64,000 nucleotides of DNA from Takakia lepidozioides (Eukaryota; Streptophyta; Takakiopsida; Takakiales; Takakiaceae), in assembly GCA_030704615.1 (NCBI GenBank), contig JAKLZA010000360.1:1-64000 (forward strand). Direction: 5' to 3'. Positions within the stretch are counted from its first letter, which is position 1; every line of letters starts with the position of its first letter. Under the pieces are notes generated by a model that worked only from the letters and a program-made list of their open reading frames with translations, was not told the origin of the DNA and did no database searches. This document shows, one piece after another, positions 31,672 through 41,502 of this stretch. Made by a program: the position numbers and the translations under genes.

Positions 31672-34600
31672 TTGCAAGGATTGCAAAGCCTAGATTGGAC
31701 ACTACACCATAGACAGTACATGTTACAATTTTTGCAGAACTTTGAGCCAAGGACAGGAACAACAACGGTGAAGGGAGTTGAATTAATGATTACTCCCCTA
31801 TACCTCCAGCAATTGTTTCGATTGCCAGCAGGTCAGGTGCATGTGGAGCAACACAGGGCAAGACTGCAAATAAAGGACTTATTCCAAGAAGGGAGTTTCT
31901 TTAAAACTCAGGGTTATGCTTGTACCAAGGCTGTGTACCCAGGGTTAAAAGAGGTAGGCCAGGTATTGAACGTTCTGATTGCCATGAAACAGAACCAACA
32001 GTATTTGAGCAGATCCTTCACGGAGGAAATACTCAAAGGCCTGAAGGGACGAGAGGTACAATGGGCGGACATAATGTACAACGCACTGGTAGAGGAGATG
32101 AAAAGATTACAAGGTACTACCGCAAAGTCTCCTATAATAGTGTCTGGCCCAATCATTGCTCAAATAATCCTTGATTCTGGCATACTTAATGCGCAAGAAA
32201 GAAAGGAAATGGGAGTGTTTGAGCCAGAAACAACTGCAATGGAAGAGCAAGGCTCTTCACATAGTGAGGGTGGACTAGCAGGGCAACCCGAGACTAAGAG
32301 GCAGAGACGGGGAAAGACTGTAGTGGCGGATCCACTGGCTTCACGGATTCCGCATGATAATGTTTCCCAAGCTCATGGCCAGGAAGGGGCACAGCAGCAC
32401 AGAGAAATGCTATTACTGGAAGCAGGACCTTCAGAGAGGGAGGAGGAAGTTACTTCTGCATCACAACCATCACAGCCACTTGAACGACTTGTCACAAGGT
32501 CACAAGTTATCCATGCAGCTCAACCAGAAATAATTGATTTGGAAAGTGAAGGGTTAGATATTCCAACTACAGAACAGATAGTGGCAGAAATAGAGAAGGG
32601 GGACCTTCTCTATGAATATTCTGGTCTGGTCAAGGAGACAGAAATCCCAGAGGTGCAACAGTTGCCCAAGGGAAATCCTGAGGTGCATATAATACACACA
32701 CCTGTGTCGGAGGTACCACAGGCGGAAGGTCATGACACTGTAGCACCGGTGATAGATGAAGTAGTTCAGGAAGAAAATCCGGTGGGACAATGGCCTGAAT
32801 GGTTAGTTAGACATCACACTGTTGAAGATCAGGAGGAACAGCAGCAACCTCACCATGATGACCCTCAACAGGCAATGCTGATGAGCTCCATAGGCAGGAC
32901 ACTTAATTTGTTGGGGACTTATGTCAAATCCCATGTTCCAATTACCCAATTGACAGCCTTGAAAGAGGAACTCAGGAAGGAGTTTGAGGCTCGACTTGCC
33001 ACTGAATGTGCAAACAAGGTAGATGAAGAGGTCACTCTCAAGATGAAGCAGGACTTGGGAAATACAGAAATGGCTTTGCAATTGGCCAAGCAACAATTGA
33101 TTGAGGCAGGCCTCGCGCAAGACCAGTTGCAAGAAGCACATAAGCAACAGCTATACCAAATGCAGGTGCAGCATGAAAGCAAGTTGCAAGAACTGAATGC
33201 ACTACATACGGAGTTGCAGACAGTGCATAACAGGATGGCGATACAATGTGCTACATTTACAACTATGCTTGACCAATCAACAAAAGAAATAAACAGTCAA
33301 GCGGAAAAATGTACGAAGGCAGAAGAAGAGAATGTTGAGCAAATGAAGCTCATTGTCGATATGAAAAAAACAATCTGTCGCAATGAAGATACTTTCAAGC
33401 AATACAGGCAGATTGAAGCTGATCAAGAAAAGCACATCGTGGAGTTGCAACAAACCATCATGGCCAATAGAAATGAAATCGCGGTCAATAACAAGGCTTG
33501 GAAGGAAGCCAATAATCTACTTGCTGCTTATGCGCAATTGGTTGAACCTCAGGCGAAGCGCATGGAGGCTTTACAACAGCAGTTGAAATTGTACAAGCTA
33601 AGAGAGGAGCAAACTCTCAGGGGAACCACAAGCAACTTGGTGGATAACAGCCTTATGCAGGTCTGGTTAGCACAAGGACCAGTAGAGGGCAAAGCACCAC
33701 GGAAGCTCACCCAAAGCGAGATGAATGAGCTCAGGCTGCAGGTGCAGAACATTGCCACAACTACTATAGACAATGTCTATAGTAGGATAGTAGAGTTACA
33801 AGAGGATGTAGACGGACTCCAGACTCAAGTGGAAGAACTCACTTCAAACATCGACCAAAGAGTCTATATCCCTCAGGAACAGCTAATGGCTTCTTATTTA
33901 CAAGCCAGAACTTTGGCTTTTCAGTCTTCACAGGAGGGGCAGGAGATGCCAATGATACAAGAGCCAGTACCACCACCACCACAACAAGTCACTGTACCAA
34001 TAGCTGAACCTGTGGTTACTACAACCACACCACAGCCACCACAGCCGGAGGTATGGGGCAATGCCGCTTTTAACCCACCTAAAACTCCAGCTGCAAGGGA
34101 GTACAGTAGGGCTATGATTATGCCCTTCAACCAAATTCCCATCATGTTGGATTTGGCTTGGAAAGAATTTAGTCCTCCGCAGTCATTCGCACATTACTAC
34201 CAAATCATGCGTATATGGCTGCCAGTGGCAACTAGGACCAAAGTTCTTCCGAACAATCGACATATTGAAGATCATCACTTTGCACAATACTGGCACGAGG
34301 CAGGTACCATGTTGAGGGAATTGATTGCTTTCCAGGTTGTACATGGACTCATTTATACCAAGACCAAGGAGATAGCAAGTATTGTCATGGGGTGCGGGTT
34401 ATACTACGCTGCTTGTTTTCTGGTACGATACCACATTGAGCAACAAAAGATGCAAACACGCTTTCAAAGTTATTCCAGTGGAGATCATTGGGTATTACCT
34501 TCGGTGCCACCTCATATGTACCTATATGACCCAAAAGTTATGATGCAAAAGGATTCTCAAATTCGTTCATGGTTTCAAGCGGCCTGCAACCATTTGTCAA

Positions 34601-35115
34601 CACAGAAATTCGGCATTGATGACATTTTCTATAAGGGACATGTGGCATGGAAATACTTGCACGCTGCACCAGTAATTGGTACCCCACTCACCTGGACAGA
34701 CAAGGAGCTCAGTGTCTACACCAATTTTGTTGTTCAGCGGTTACACCAAGTTGTAAAATACAAACTTCCAGACATGGTAGGACAGCATTGTATGCCCCAG
34801 ATGATTCCACAAAAAGTTCGAAAATTAAAACACCTGAGAGGCGATGAGGATTCTGATACAACTGTTTCTTCACCGAATTCTTTTGACATGGGAGAAGACT
34901 ATGCAATTCAGATGGAAGAGAAGAAGCGAAGGGGATCTCCTATGCCGGAAAGATTACCTCGATATCAGCCTCCAGAGGGCCTCACTTATCCAGGTAGTGA
35001 TCAACCATCTCCGTCAACCAGAGACAGACCTCGGGCTCGTACACACAGTTCGCCAAGAAACTCTCAACGTCAAGAAGGTGCTCACTCACAAAGGTTTGCT
35101 AGTCGAAATCAGTAA
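31672..35115 (+). CDS. Retroelement ORF3 (env-position, coiled-coil), unit 1
   Basis: 1,147 aa, or about 1,156 if entered by readthrough of the TAG at 31642. The N-terminal 250 residues are globular. A low-complexity acidic/Q-rich stretch follows, then a long coiled coil (about residues 420-640, Q/E/K/L heptads), a P/T-rich linker (VTTTTPQPPQPE), and a conserved-looking C-terminal domain rich in W/Y/H. This includes one moderately hydrophobic segment (IASIVMGCGLYYAACFLV), too weak to call a membrane anchor. The tail is basic and S/P/R-rich. It occupies the envelope-like position after integrase, but no signal peptide or fusion motif is visible. The function is unknown; a structural or chromatin-tethering role is possible. 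Confidence 0.7.
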   Translation: MQGLQSLDWTLHHRQYMLQFLQNFEPRTGTTTVKGVELMITPLYLQQLFRLPAGQVHVEQHRARLQIKDLFQEGSFFKTQGYACTKAVYPGLKEVGQVLNVLIAMKQNQQYLSRSFTEEILKGLKGREVQWADIMYNALVEEMKRLQGTTAKSPIIVSGPIIAQIILDSGILNAQERKEMGVFEPETTAMEEQGSSHSEGGLAGQPETKRQRRGKTVVADPLASRIPHDNVSQAHGQEGAQQHREMLLLEAGPSEREEEVTSASQPSQPLERLVTRSQVIHAAQPEIIDLESEGLDIPTTEQIVAEIEKGDLLYEYSGLVKETEIPEVQQLPKGNPEVHIIHTPVSEVPQAEGHDTVAPVIDEVVQEENPVGQWPEWLVRHHTVEDQEEQQQPHHDDPQQAMLMSSIGRTLNLLGTYVKSHVPITQLTALKEELRKEFEARLATECANKVDEEVTLKMKQDLGNTEMALQLAKQQLIEAGLAQDQLQEAHKQQLYQMQVQHESKLQELNALHTELQTVHNRMAIQCATFTTMLDQSTKEINSQAEKCTKAEEENVEQMKLIVDMKKTICRNEDTFKQYRQIEADQEKHIVELQQTIMANRNEIAVNNKAWKEANNLLAAYAQLVEPQAKRMEALQQQLKLYKLREEQTLRGTTSNLVDNSLMQVWLAQGPVEGKAPRKLTQSEMNELRLQVQNIATTTIDNVYSRIVELQEDVDGLQTQVEELTSNIDQRVYIPQEQLMASYLQARTLAFQSSQEGQEMPMIQEPVPPPPQQVTVPIAEPVVTTTTPQPPQPEVWGNAAFNPPKTPAAREYSRAMIMPFNQIPIMLDLAWKEFSPPQSFAHYYQIMRIWLPVATRTKVLPNNRHIEDHHFAQYWHEAGTMLRELIAFQVVHGLIYTKTKEIASIVMGCGLYYAACFLVRYHIEQQKMQTRFQSYSSGDHWVLPSVPPHMYLYDPKVMMQKDSQIRSWFQAACNHLSTQKFGIDDIFYKGHVAWKYLHAAPVIGTPLTWTDKELSVYTNFVVQRLHQVVKYKLPDMVGQHCMPQMIPQKVRKLKHLRGDEDSDTTVSSPNSFDMGEDYAIQMEEKKRRGSPMPERLPRYQPPEGLTYPGSDQPSPSTRDRPRARTHSSPRNSQRQEGAHSQRFASRNQ

Positions 35116-35136
35116 ACCGTGAGGACACGGCTTTTT

Positions 35137-35150
35137 GAGGGGGGAAGGGG
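35137..35150 (+). promoter_or_regulatory. Polypurine tract, unit 1
   Basis: A run of G and A just before the LTR start (TGTTAG at 35154), the expected plus-strand primer site. Confidence 0.75.
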
Positions 35151-35153
35151 TAA

Positions 35154-36243
35154 TGTTAGAGGACTGTCGGGGACTTAGACACTTATACGGGATCTGTAGG
35201 GTACCCTTAATTTTTGCACAGACTGAGACCAACAGGAGCCTTAGGGGTGACAGCAGCGCACTGTAGAGGGGGGTTACACAGCCCGTCACAGTCGTCACAG
35301 CCGACACAGCCAACACAGCCCGTCACAGTCGTCACAGCCGACACAGCCGACACAGCCCGTCACAGTCGTCACAGCCAACACAGCCCACACAGCCCGTCAC
35401 AGTCGTCACAGTCGACACAGCCAACACAGCCCGTCACAGTCGTCACAGCAGACACAGCCGACACAGCTGACACAGCCTGGCACAGCCACACAGCCAGTCA
35501 CAGCCCGACACAGCCAAACACAGCCAGTCACAGCCCGTCACAGTTTCACACAGCCAGTCACAGCTTGACACAGCTGTCACGATCATAGGGAACGAAGAGT
35601 AGGACAGGGAACGACTGTGGGGAACAACACCTGCGAAGGGAACATGTTAGTTCACAGACGACGGTTAGTGAGGGAAACGGTTAGAACCGTGGATAGGAAG
35701 ATAAAGGGAGAAACGGGGAAGAGAGGGATATCATTCGGAGGAGGACTTCTGGGTGATAAAGGAGAGAGGATATTCGGAGGAGGACTTCTTGGTCATGGAG
35801 GAGAGGGGATCGGGCAGAGATGAAGAACGGAAGTGAAGATAGAGAGATGATGAATAGATGCTTGATATATGCAAGGCTGTAATGATATTGTAGAGGAGAT
35901 TAGAGACACAATGGCTTCGGCCTGATACCTGATAAATCATAATCGGATACTTTTACGATACAAACACACTGTGTAGAGAGATCTGAGTGAAGCTGTGGAA
36001 TGAATGGATGAGTTGATGGAATCCAATAGATTGATAAAGCAAACTGATACTTAATTATCAATGGTAAGATAGTTAACATGAATACCAAAAGGGAAACAAA
36101 TAGGAAACACCCCCATGATACACTAGCTGTAGGTCATGATTGATTGTTCTGCGCGGGCTGAGTACTTAGAGATTTCCAACTCTTCAATCTTGGAGTTTCC
36201 GCCTCAAATAGCGAAGGGATGGGTGAGTAAAAGCCGCGCGACA
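35154..36243 (+). repeat. Full LTR shared by units 1 and 2 (1,090 bp)
   Basis: Starts TGTTAGAGG after the polypurine tract and ends GCGACA before the PBS, with the canonical TG...CA ends. The CACAGCC repeat block occupies its 5' third. It is repeated at 55159-56248 with almost no differences. The transcription start is not determinable by eye. Confidence 0.9.
35274..35580. repeat. CACAG-rich repeat block in the LTR
   Basis: Dozens of CACAGCC, CACAGTC and CACAGCT words at 9- to 12-bp steps, ending immediately before the R0-type junction site. The same CACAGCC word builds the coding repeat at the pol 3' end. Confidence 0.9.
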
Positions 36244-36831
36244 TTTGGCGACCATACTGGGGACCTGGGACATGAACAACCAGATGTGACAGGCATCTGG
36301 TGGGATCATGGTGGTTGGACCATCAAAGAATTTGAAGTGAATCAAATTCCCTGTGGAACGAAGGAAGAAAGATTGTCCAAACAATTCTTTCAAAGGTTCT
36401 TGGAATTGCCAGACGGTTGTAAAGAAAATATTCTTAAACGAGTGCATGATGCTGATCCAGAATGGGGTCTGGAGAAAGGAGTGATAAAGATTTATCAGGT
36501 AGCCTGTAGAGGAAGAGCACGTTGGTTACCAACATTGGTTTATGTGATAGCATTGCTATCCATTAAACGAGTAGAGTTTGAAGGCTGGGAAGAAAGAAAG
36601 GTGAATGTTTATACTCATATGCATGAAGAGCTGGTACTGGTAAAGAATTGGATTCCAAAGGATATTTTGTGGATCAAACTCACACCAAGAACAGCTTTTC
36701 AGACTTGTTTGCCATATGGTTATATGGTAACGGAGACTTCAAGTATAGCCAAGGGTGCATTGAAGCTTGAAAGAAACCCAGGCATATACGAGAGATATTA
36801 CAGAAGAGAGTTTTGGTTATTGCCACATTAA
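36136..36831 (+). CDS. Retroelement ORF-A, unit 2
   Basis: 231 aa, differing from the unit 1 copy by very few residues (for example MIDCSA for MTDCSA). It starts inside the LTR and ends 21 bp before gag in the same frame. No recognised domain. Confidence 0.5.
   Translation: MIDCSARAEYLEISNSSILEFPPQIAKGWVSKSRATFGDHTGDLGHEQPDVTGIWWDHGGWTIKEFEVNQIPCGTKEERLSKQFFQRFLELPDGCKENILKRVHDADPEWGLEKGVIKIYQVACRGRARWLPTLVYVIALLSIKRVEFEGWEERKVNVYTHMHEELVLVKNWIPKDILWIKLTPRTAFQTCLPYGYMVTETSSIAKGALKLERNPGIYERYYRREFWLLPH
36246..36263 (+). promoter_or_regulatory. Primer-binding site, unit 2
   Basis: Same TGGCGACCATACTGGGGA as in unit 1, 2 bp after the LTR. Confidence 0.65.
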
Positions 36832-36852
36832 AAGAAATGAAAGACATGGGAC

Positions 36853-38523
36853 ATGAGTGATGAAAGAGAAGCTAGACGACAGAGATATTCAGCAAAAAGA
36901 GAAAGCTATCTGAAAGCTAATTATCCATATCTTTGGGAGAGAGGAATAGACATAGGGGAATCATCTGGACCTCTCACACCATCAAGATCAAAGAGTGCAT
37001 CACCTATACCGGAAGAACTAGAGTTGGATGCCACTCCTTCTGTTTCTTTGCAAGAAAGATTAAGGGAATTGGTACAGGAAGAAGATCAATCACGAGGTGA
37101 AAGATCTGAGGTACATCCTTGGATAAAAGACTTGACAGAAATCTTTGATAAGAGTTGGCATGGAACACCAAAAGCAGGAACTCCAGTTTCTGAAGCAGAA
37201 GGTGAAGAAGGAGAAGAGGATGTGGCAGAGCCAACGGAGAGTTCAGACTCTCCAACACCATTACAGTTGAGTTACATGAGTGAAGAAGAAACCCAAGGGC
37301 AGAACTTGGAGGATGAAAACAGAGAGAAGAAATTAGAAGAGGAAGAATATGAAGAAGTAGACCCAACAGCTGAGGTTGAGACTACAACCAGGACATCCCA
37401 ACCCGTTGGACCTGGATCAAGTGGAGCACTTGGATCACAGGCCAACGAAGGTGTCGGCTCAGGGGGATCAGGCGGGCTGCCTGGATCTGGCTCTGGGGGG
37501 ACAGGGAGTGTGGGAAGTAGTGCAACTGAAGCTGGGAATACTGTGAATATCGTGGGGCCAGAAGCAAGGAGTGCTCAAGGGCCACCACTTGGTGGAAGAT
37601 CCACCACAAAAACAACAGGTCCAGAAGGACCAGCACCAACAAGGGTGCCAGCACCTGTCAGTGGGCAGAAGGTAGGGCCACGGATGGCGTTACAACCAAC
37701 ACGGGCAAAACCACCCTTTCCAATATATTCAGGAAAAGGGGATCCCGATGTACACATTAGCCAATTTGAGCACATGTGTATAGTGAACAATGAGAATGGC
37801 GATGATGCCAAGATGAGACTGTTTCCTTGTTCACTTATCAAGAAAGCAAGTGAATGGTATGCAAGATTCCCTGATAATCATTTCCTAACCTGGAATGGCT
37901 TGAATACAGCATTTCGAAATAGGTTCAGGACAAGTAAAACTGAGGATGAAGTGTATGGAAGTTTACAACAGCTGAAGCAGAAGAAGCATGAAACTGTTGA
38001 AGAGTATATGGAGAAGATGGAATTGATGATGAAAAAGCTGGCTGCAGTACCAGCGCCCGGTTTACAGAAGACTTGGTTTGTGAGTGGACTAAGACCAGAG
38101 TTGCAAAAGAAAGTGGACATGTTACCCCATAATACAGTGGAGGAGGCATATGAAACTGCGAACAGAATTGAGCAATTGGGAATGCTCAGGAGAGAGAAAA
38201 AAGAAGATGAGGACTCTGAGGATGAGTCAGATGAAGAAGAAGAGCAAGAACTAAAAAGAAAGAGTAAGAGAAAGGAGAAGTTGAAGAGGGATAACTATGA
38301 AAAAAAATCGGAAGAAATCTTGAAGAAGTATGCCACAGAGGCTGCAACACATTGGAGGAAGGGTGTATGGTGTGCAAAGTGCCAAAATGAAGGCCATACC
38401 ACCACAGAATGCCACATGAAGGAGAAACACTGTACTATTTGTAAAATGGATAACCATTCTACTGAGAATTGTTACTACAACAGAAGGACAGCTGCAAGAG
38501 AACCGAGGTTTACTATTTCATGA
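36853..38523 (+). CDS. gag: gag, unit 2 (uninterrupted up to the insertion)
   Basis: 556 aa. A charged N-terminus (SDEREARRQRYSAKRES) is followed by an acidic and then a G/S-rich linker. The Gag core starts at about residue 290 (PPFPIYSGKGDPDVHISQFE) and runs to EEAYETANRIEQLG, then a highly charged region, then CCHC knuckles CAKCQNEGHTTTEC and CTICKMDNHSTENC near the end. The last four codons and TGA at 38521-38523 belong to the end of element B2, so in this copy the insertion separates Gag from Pol. The structural Gag reading itself is unbroken. Confidence 0.9.
   Translation: MSDEREARRQRYSAKRESYLKANYPYLWERGIDIGESSGPLTPSRSKSASPIPEELELDATPSVSLQERLRELVQEEDQSRGERSEVHPWIKDLTEIFDKSWHGTPKAGTPVSEAEGEEGEEDVAEPTESSDSPTPLQLSYMSEEETQGQNLEDENREKKLEEEEYEEVDPTAEVETTTRTSQPVGPGSSGALGSQANEGVGSGGSGGLPGSGSGGTGSVGSSATEAGNTVNIVGPEARSAQGPPLGGRSTTKTTGPEGPAPTRVPAPVSGQKVGPRMALQPTRAKPPFPIYSGKGDPDVHISQFEHMCIVNNENGDDAKMRLFPCSLIKKASEWYARFPDNHFLTWNGLNTAFRNRFRTSKTEDEVYGSLQQLKQKKHETVEEYMEKMELMMKKLAAVPAPGLQKTWFVSGLRPELQKKVDMLPHNTVEEAYETANRIEQLGMLRREKKEDEDSEDESDEEEEQELKRKSKRKEKLKRDNYEKKSEEILKKYATEAATHWRKGVWCAKCQNEGHTTTECHMKEKHCTICKMDNHSTENCYYNRRTAAREPRFTIS
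38496..38504. repeat. Target-site duplication, left of element B2
   Basis: AAGAGAACC, matching 46018-46026. Confidence 0.85.
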
Positions 38524-38670
38524 GCGCATGAGCGCATGAGCCCATGAGCCTATGAGCTCATGAGCGGACATCCGCGGAATTGGAATTTTCCTGCCTTTAT
38601 TGACGGTGTTATGTCCTCTTACCTCGGTAATAGGGTCTGTTTCTCCTGGTCCAGGATGCGGAATGAGGTA

Positions 38671-38950
38671 TTTCGGCGCCATTATTCCCAAGAGCAGTGT
38701 GCTAAAATGGTGTTTTGAAGACATCCACCGGGGTATTTCGGCACCGAAATTACCTCTTAAAATGTGATATAGTGCGGTATTTAATGGCGCAGAACGGGCT
38801 ATTTGGGCGCCGAAATACCCAAGTGGAATGTGCTGAAGTGCCTTGTGCTGAAGGCTTCCATCGCGATATTTTGGTACAGTAATTCATTCGTGGAATTTTT
38901 GAGGCCCATATAACGAAGGCGCGCATTGGGCTATTTCGGCGCCAAATTTC
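38671..38950. repeat. Left palindrome block of B2
   Basis: Same block as 19360-19640. The second palindrome is better preserved here (GGTATTTCGGCACCGAAATTACC). Confidence 0.75.
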
Positions 38951-39196
38951 CCAATATGAATGTTAGAAACGGCAGGGTTTTCATGGCTTCAAGTTCTCGG
39001 CTCGATGGTGTGCATAAATTACTTGTAGGGTTCTTCAATGAAGTTTGCGTCTCTTCTGCTTTTATTATACATTTTGGTTGGCGGAAGAAATGTAGGGAAT
39101 CGGACAAGCAGTCTGAACACAATGATTTTTCAAATCGTCAATATTTTCATTAAGTGTTTCAGAACTGTACAACAAAAGGATCCAAATGAGACTTTG

Positions 39197-40837
39197 CTAT
39201 GGTGAGGATCCGCTATCACTGTCCGATGCATCCCCGGCCTCATGCAAGGATGGCTGCCTTCCACCTGCCTCCGAACCTGCACTGCCGCTACCGCTGTTAC
39301 TCTGAGAAGCCCTCCCCTCAAAAATACCATCCTCACCAGCCGGAACTGTCCACCTGGGTGCGGAAGTGTCCTCAACATTCCCCTCGCTCTCGGACGCGGA
39401 TTCTATTACGAACTTCCCTACTCTGCCTTTCACAATTCTATGTTTGGCCTCACGCCTCATTATAATTCTCTGCTCATTCCCGTATGTCAATTGCTCTAAC
39501 CGAGTAGGCCTATCCTCCCTGCTGATGGCTTGTCTGCATAGGCTGGTAGAAAAAAAGGCTTCTGGGGACTCGCGAGAAACGATTTTCTGGCAAAGAATGG
39601 CCGATGCGATTCTGTCTCTTCCTCTGCAACAGGGTCCGATTCGGGCAAGTCTCCCAGCTTCTCCTCGTCGGACGACTCTGCAAGGCTGAGTGTACGCACA
39701 AACGTAGAATGAAGTACATTAGAGAATTCAAACAGGGAATCATCGGCAGGTTGCATGGTCCCTACAACCGAAACCAATACACTTACTATGGTGCAACTCA
39801 CTCGAAGACAGGCATTGGGGGAAGCGGCTTCGGGCGCCCCTGCATCGAACGAATTTCCTGGACTTCCTCCTCTTCATCTTCCTCCTCCCCTTCCACGTCA
39901 TCTTCTGCGTTTTTGGGATCCTCAGTCGGAGGCAAACGCTGAAGGCCCGCCAAATTGTAATCGTACAAGGCCGTATCCCCCTCAAATGAGAACACAAATC
40001 GGTTCGACATCCTTCCCGCCCACATACAGGCACCTGCAAATTCATACGACACAACCACAACCAAACTCAAGAATGAGTCGCTTCCTCGCACAAGCAAACA
40101 TACACAAACGGAAATGGTGTCAATTTTGGTGCCGCATTCAATTAACGTTCTCACCTGTATTTGCAGTGATGTCGAGGACCCTGCCTTCAACATCCGTACA
40201 TGTTTCCATGAGCGTCTGGGATGAATGCAGGACTCCTGGTCCTGCCATACCTCCATGGCTTGCCCGACAAATCACAAAGAATGTCCTTCTCTCCACATGG
40301 TTGAACAGGACGTTATACTCCAGTGGATCAACTATGGAATCAACAAGTCTTCCTGTTTCACGTAATTTGAATTTCTAATGTTTCTTCACGAAGCAAAATG
40401 CCTGAAAGATAAGAGTCTGCAGAGAAGGAAATGTCCTGGAGGTTTTGCTCCTCCGCAAGCTCCAGCAGGTTCTGATCGTCGCCAAGTCGTACCACGTTGT
40501 CGTCCTCTCCTTCTGTCAGCTCAATGGGCCGCCCTTCTGCAGATCCAACTCCCACATCTCCAGCGGCCTCCACCGCATCCGTGTTTTTTGAAATTGACTG
40601 CAAACCCAATATCTCTGCTTCCAGTCTCCCTAGGGGTTTTACTGGCGAAGCCATGGGCTCCTTCTGCTTCCTCGACTTCCGAACTCTAGGTGGGCTTTTC
40701 TGAGGCGATATCTGAGGTGTTGAATGAGGACTCGCCTGCCTCGATGCACTTCCACCTTGCGAGCGCAGCACCCGGGCAGGAGTATCCAAAGTTGACTGTG
40801 TTGCTTCGCCCCCCTGCGATCCCTCCCCAGCTCCCAT
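39197..40837 (-). pseudogene. Methyltransferase remnant in B2
   Basis: As in B1, with the ParB-like and motif IV regions deleted and the extra C before METCTDVEG. In addition 13 bp are missing near 39530 (compare CTCTGGCAGCCGT at 20219), which shifts the C-terminal exon. One A of a pair is also lost near 40295. No functional product is expected. Confidence 0.8.
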
Positions 40838-41502
40838 GTCAAACAAACAGGAAAACATGAGACACTGCACGCAAAAAAAAAGGTGTAAAAGGAATATTGC
40901 GTATGGAGTGCTTCACATCCGCAAAGCACGAATCTCTCACTGGTGGGCGATCCGAGTCTCCGGATAACGAGGTCTACATTTCATGCATGAGACGGAGCTT
41001 AAGTCGTGTCGTCGGCGGCTTCCCAAAATCCCGCGTCCTCCTTCTCTTTGCCGGAGTCACCTGACCTTCCACAAACTCTATGCTACCACTATGCCGCATA
41101 AGGAGAGGAAACGCAGGAGAATGTCACTGCAGAAGGGCAAGGAGCGAGAGAGCGAAGCGGTGGAACATGCAACCACTCTACACGAGCAGATGTGTAAGCA
41201 GCCACGTCTCCCGAAGCGTTGCCACCGTCCACCACTTTTTGCCGTATGGGTGATGAAGAGATTGTGACCCCTGACACGTTCGCACGGATGAAGTCGACTG
41301 GAACACGACGCGTGCCAGTTCCAGCCACCAGTACAAGATGGTTTATCCGAATTGCGGCACCGAAATACCTTCCGTTCACCGGATGCTGTTCCCGGAGCAG
41401 CCGACATTGAATGAAATATCCGCACATCATGAAACCCAACCGCCATGAAAATCCCCTGCCTATGACATTCAACAGTCAGGTCGGTACGTTTCATCAGCGG
41501 AC
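40838..41502. other. Unassigned stretch of B2 upstream of the remnant
   Basis: Counterpart of 21541-22199, near-identical. No recognised gene. Confidence 0.3.

Larger units (their letters stand above)
16264..36243 (+). mobile_element. Ty3/gypsy retroelement unit 1 with nested element B1
   Basis: Partial 5' LTR (16264-16933), internal region 16934-35153 and full 3' LTR (35154-36243). Internal order: ORF-A, gag, element B1, pol, TAG, ORF3. Relative to unit 2 it is about 0.7 kb shorter, mainly through two deletions in element B1. Gag has one frameshift and pol has a stop codon and a frameshift, so this copy could not make a full Gag-Pol. Confidence 0.9.

Noticed and set aside
34360-34440. Transmembrane anchor making ORF3 an envelope protein
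   Set aside because: The hydrophobic stretch is short and interrupted. There is no signal peptide or furin-like site.
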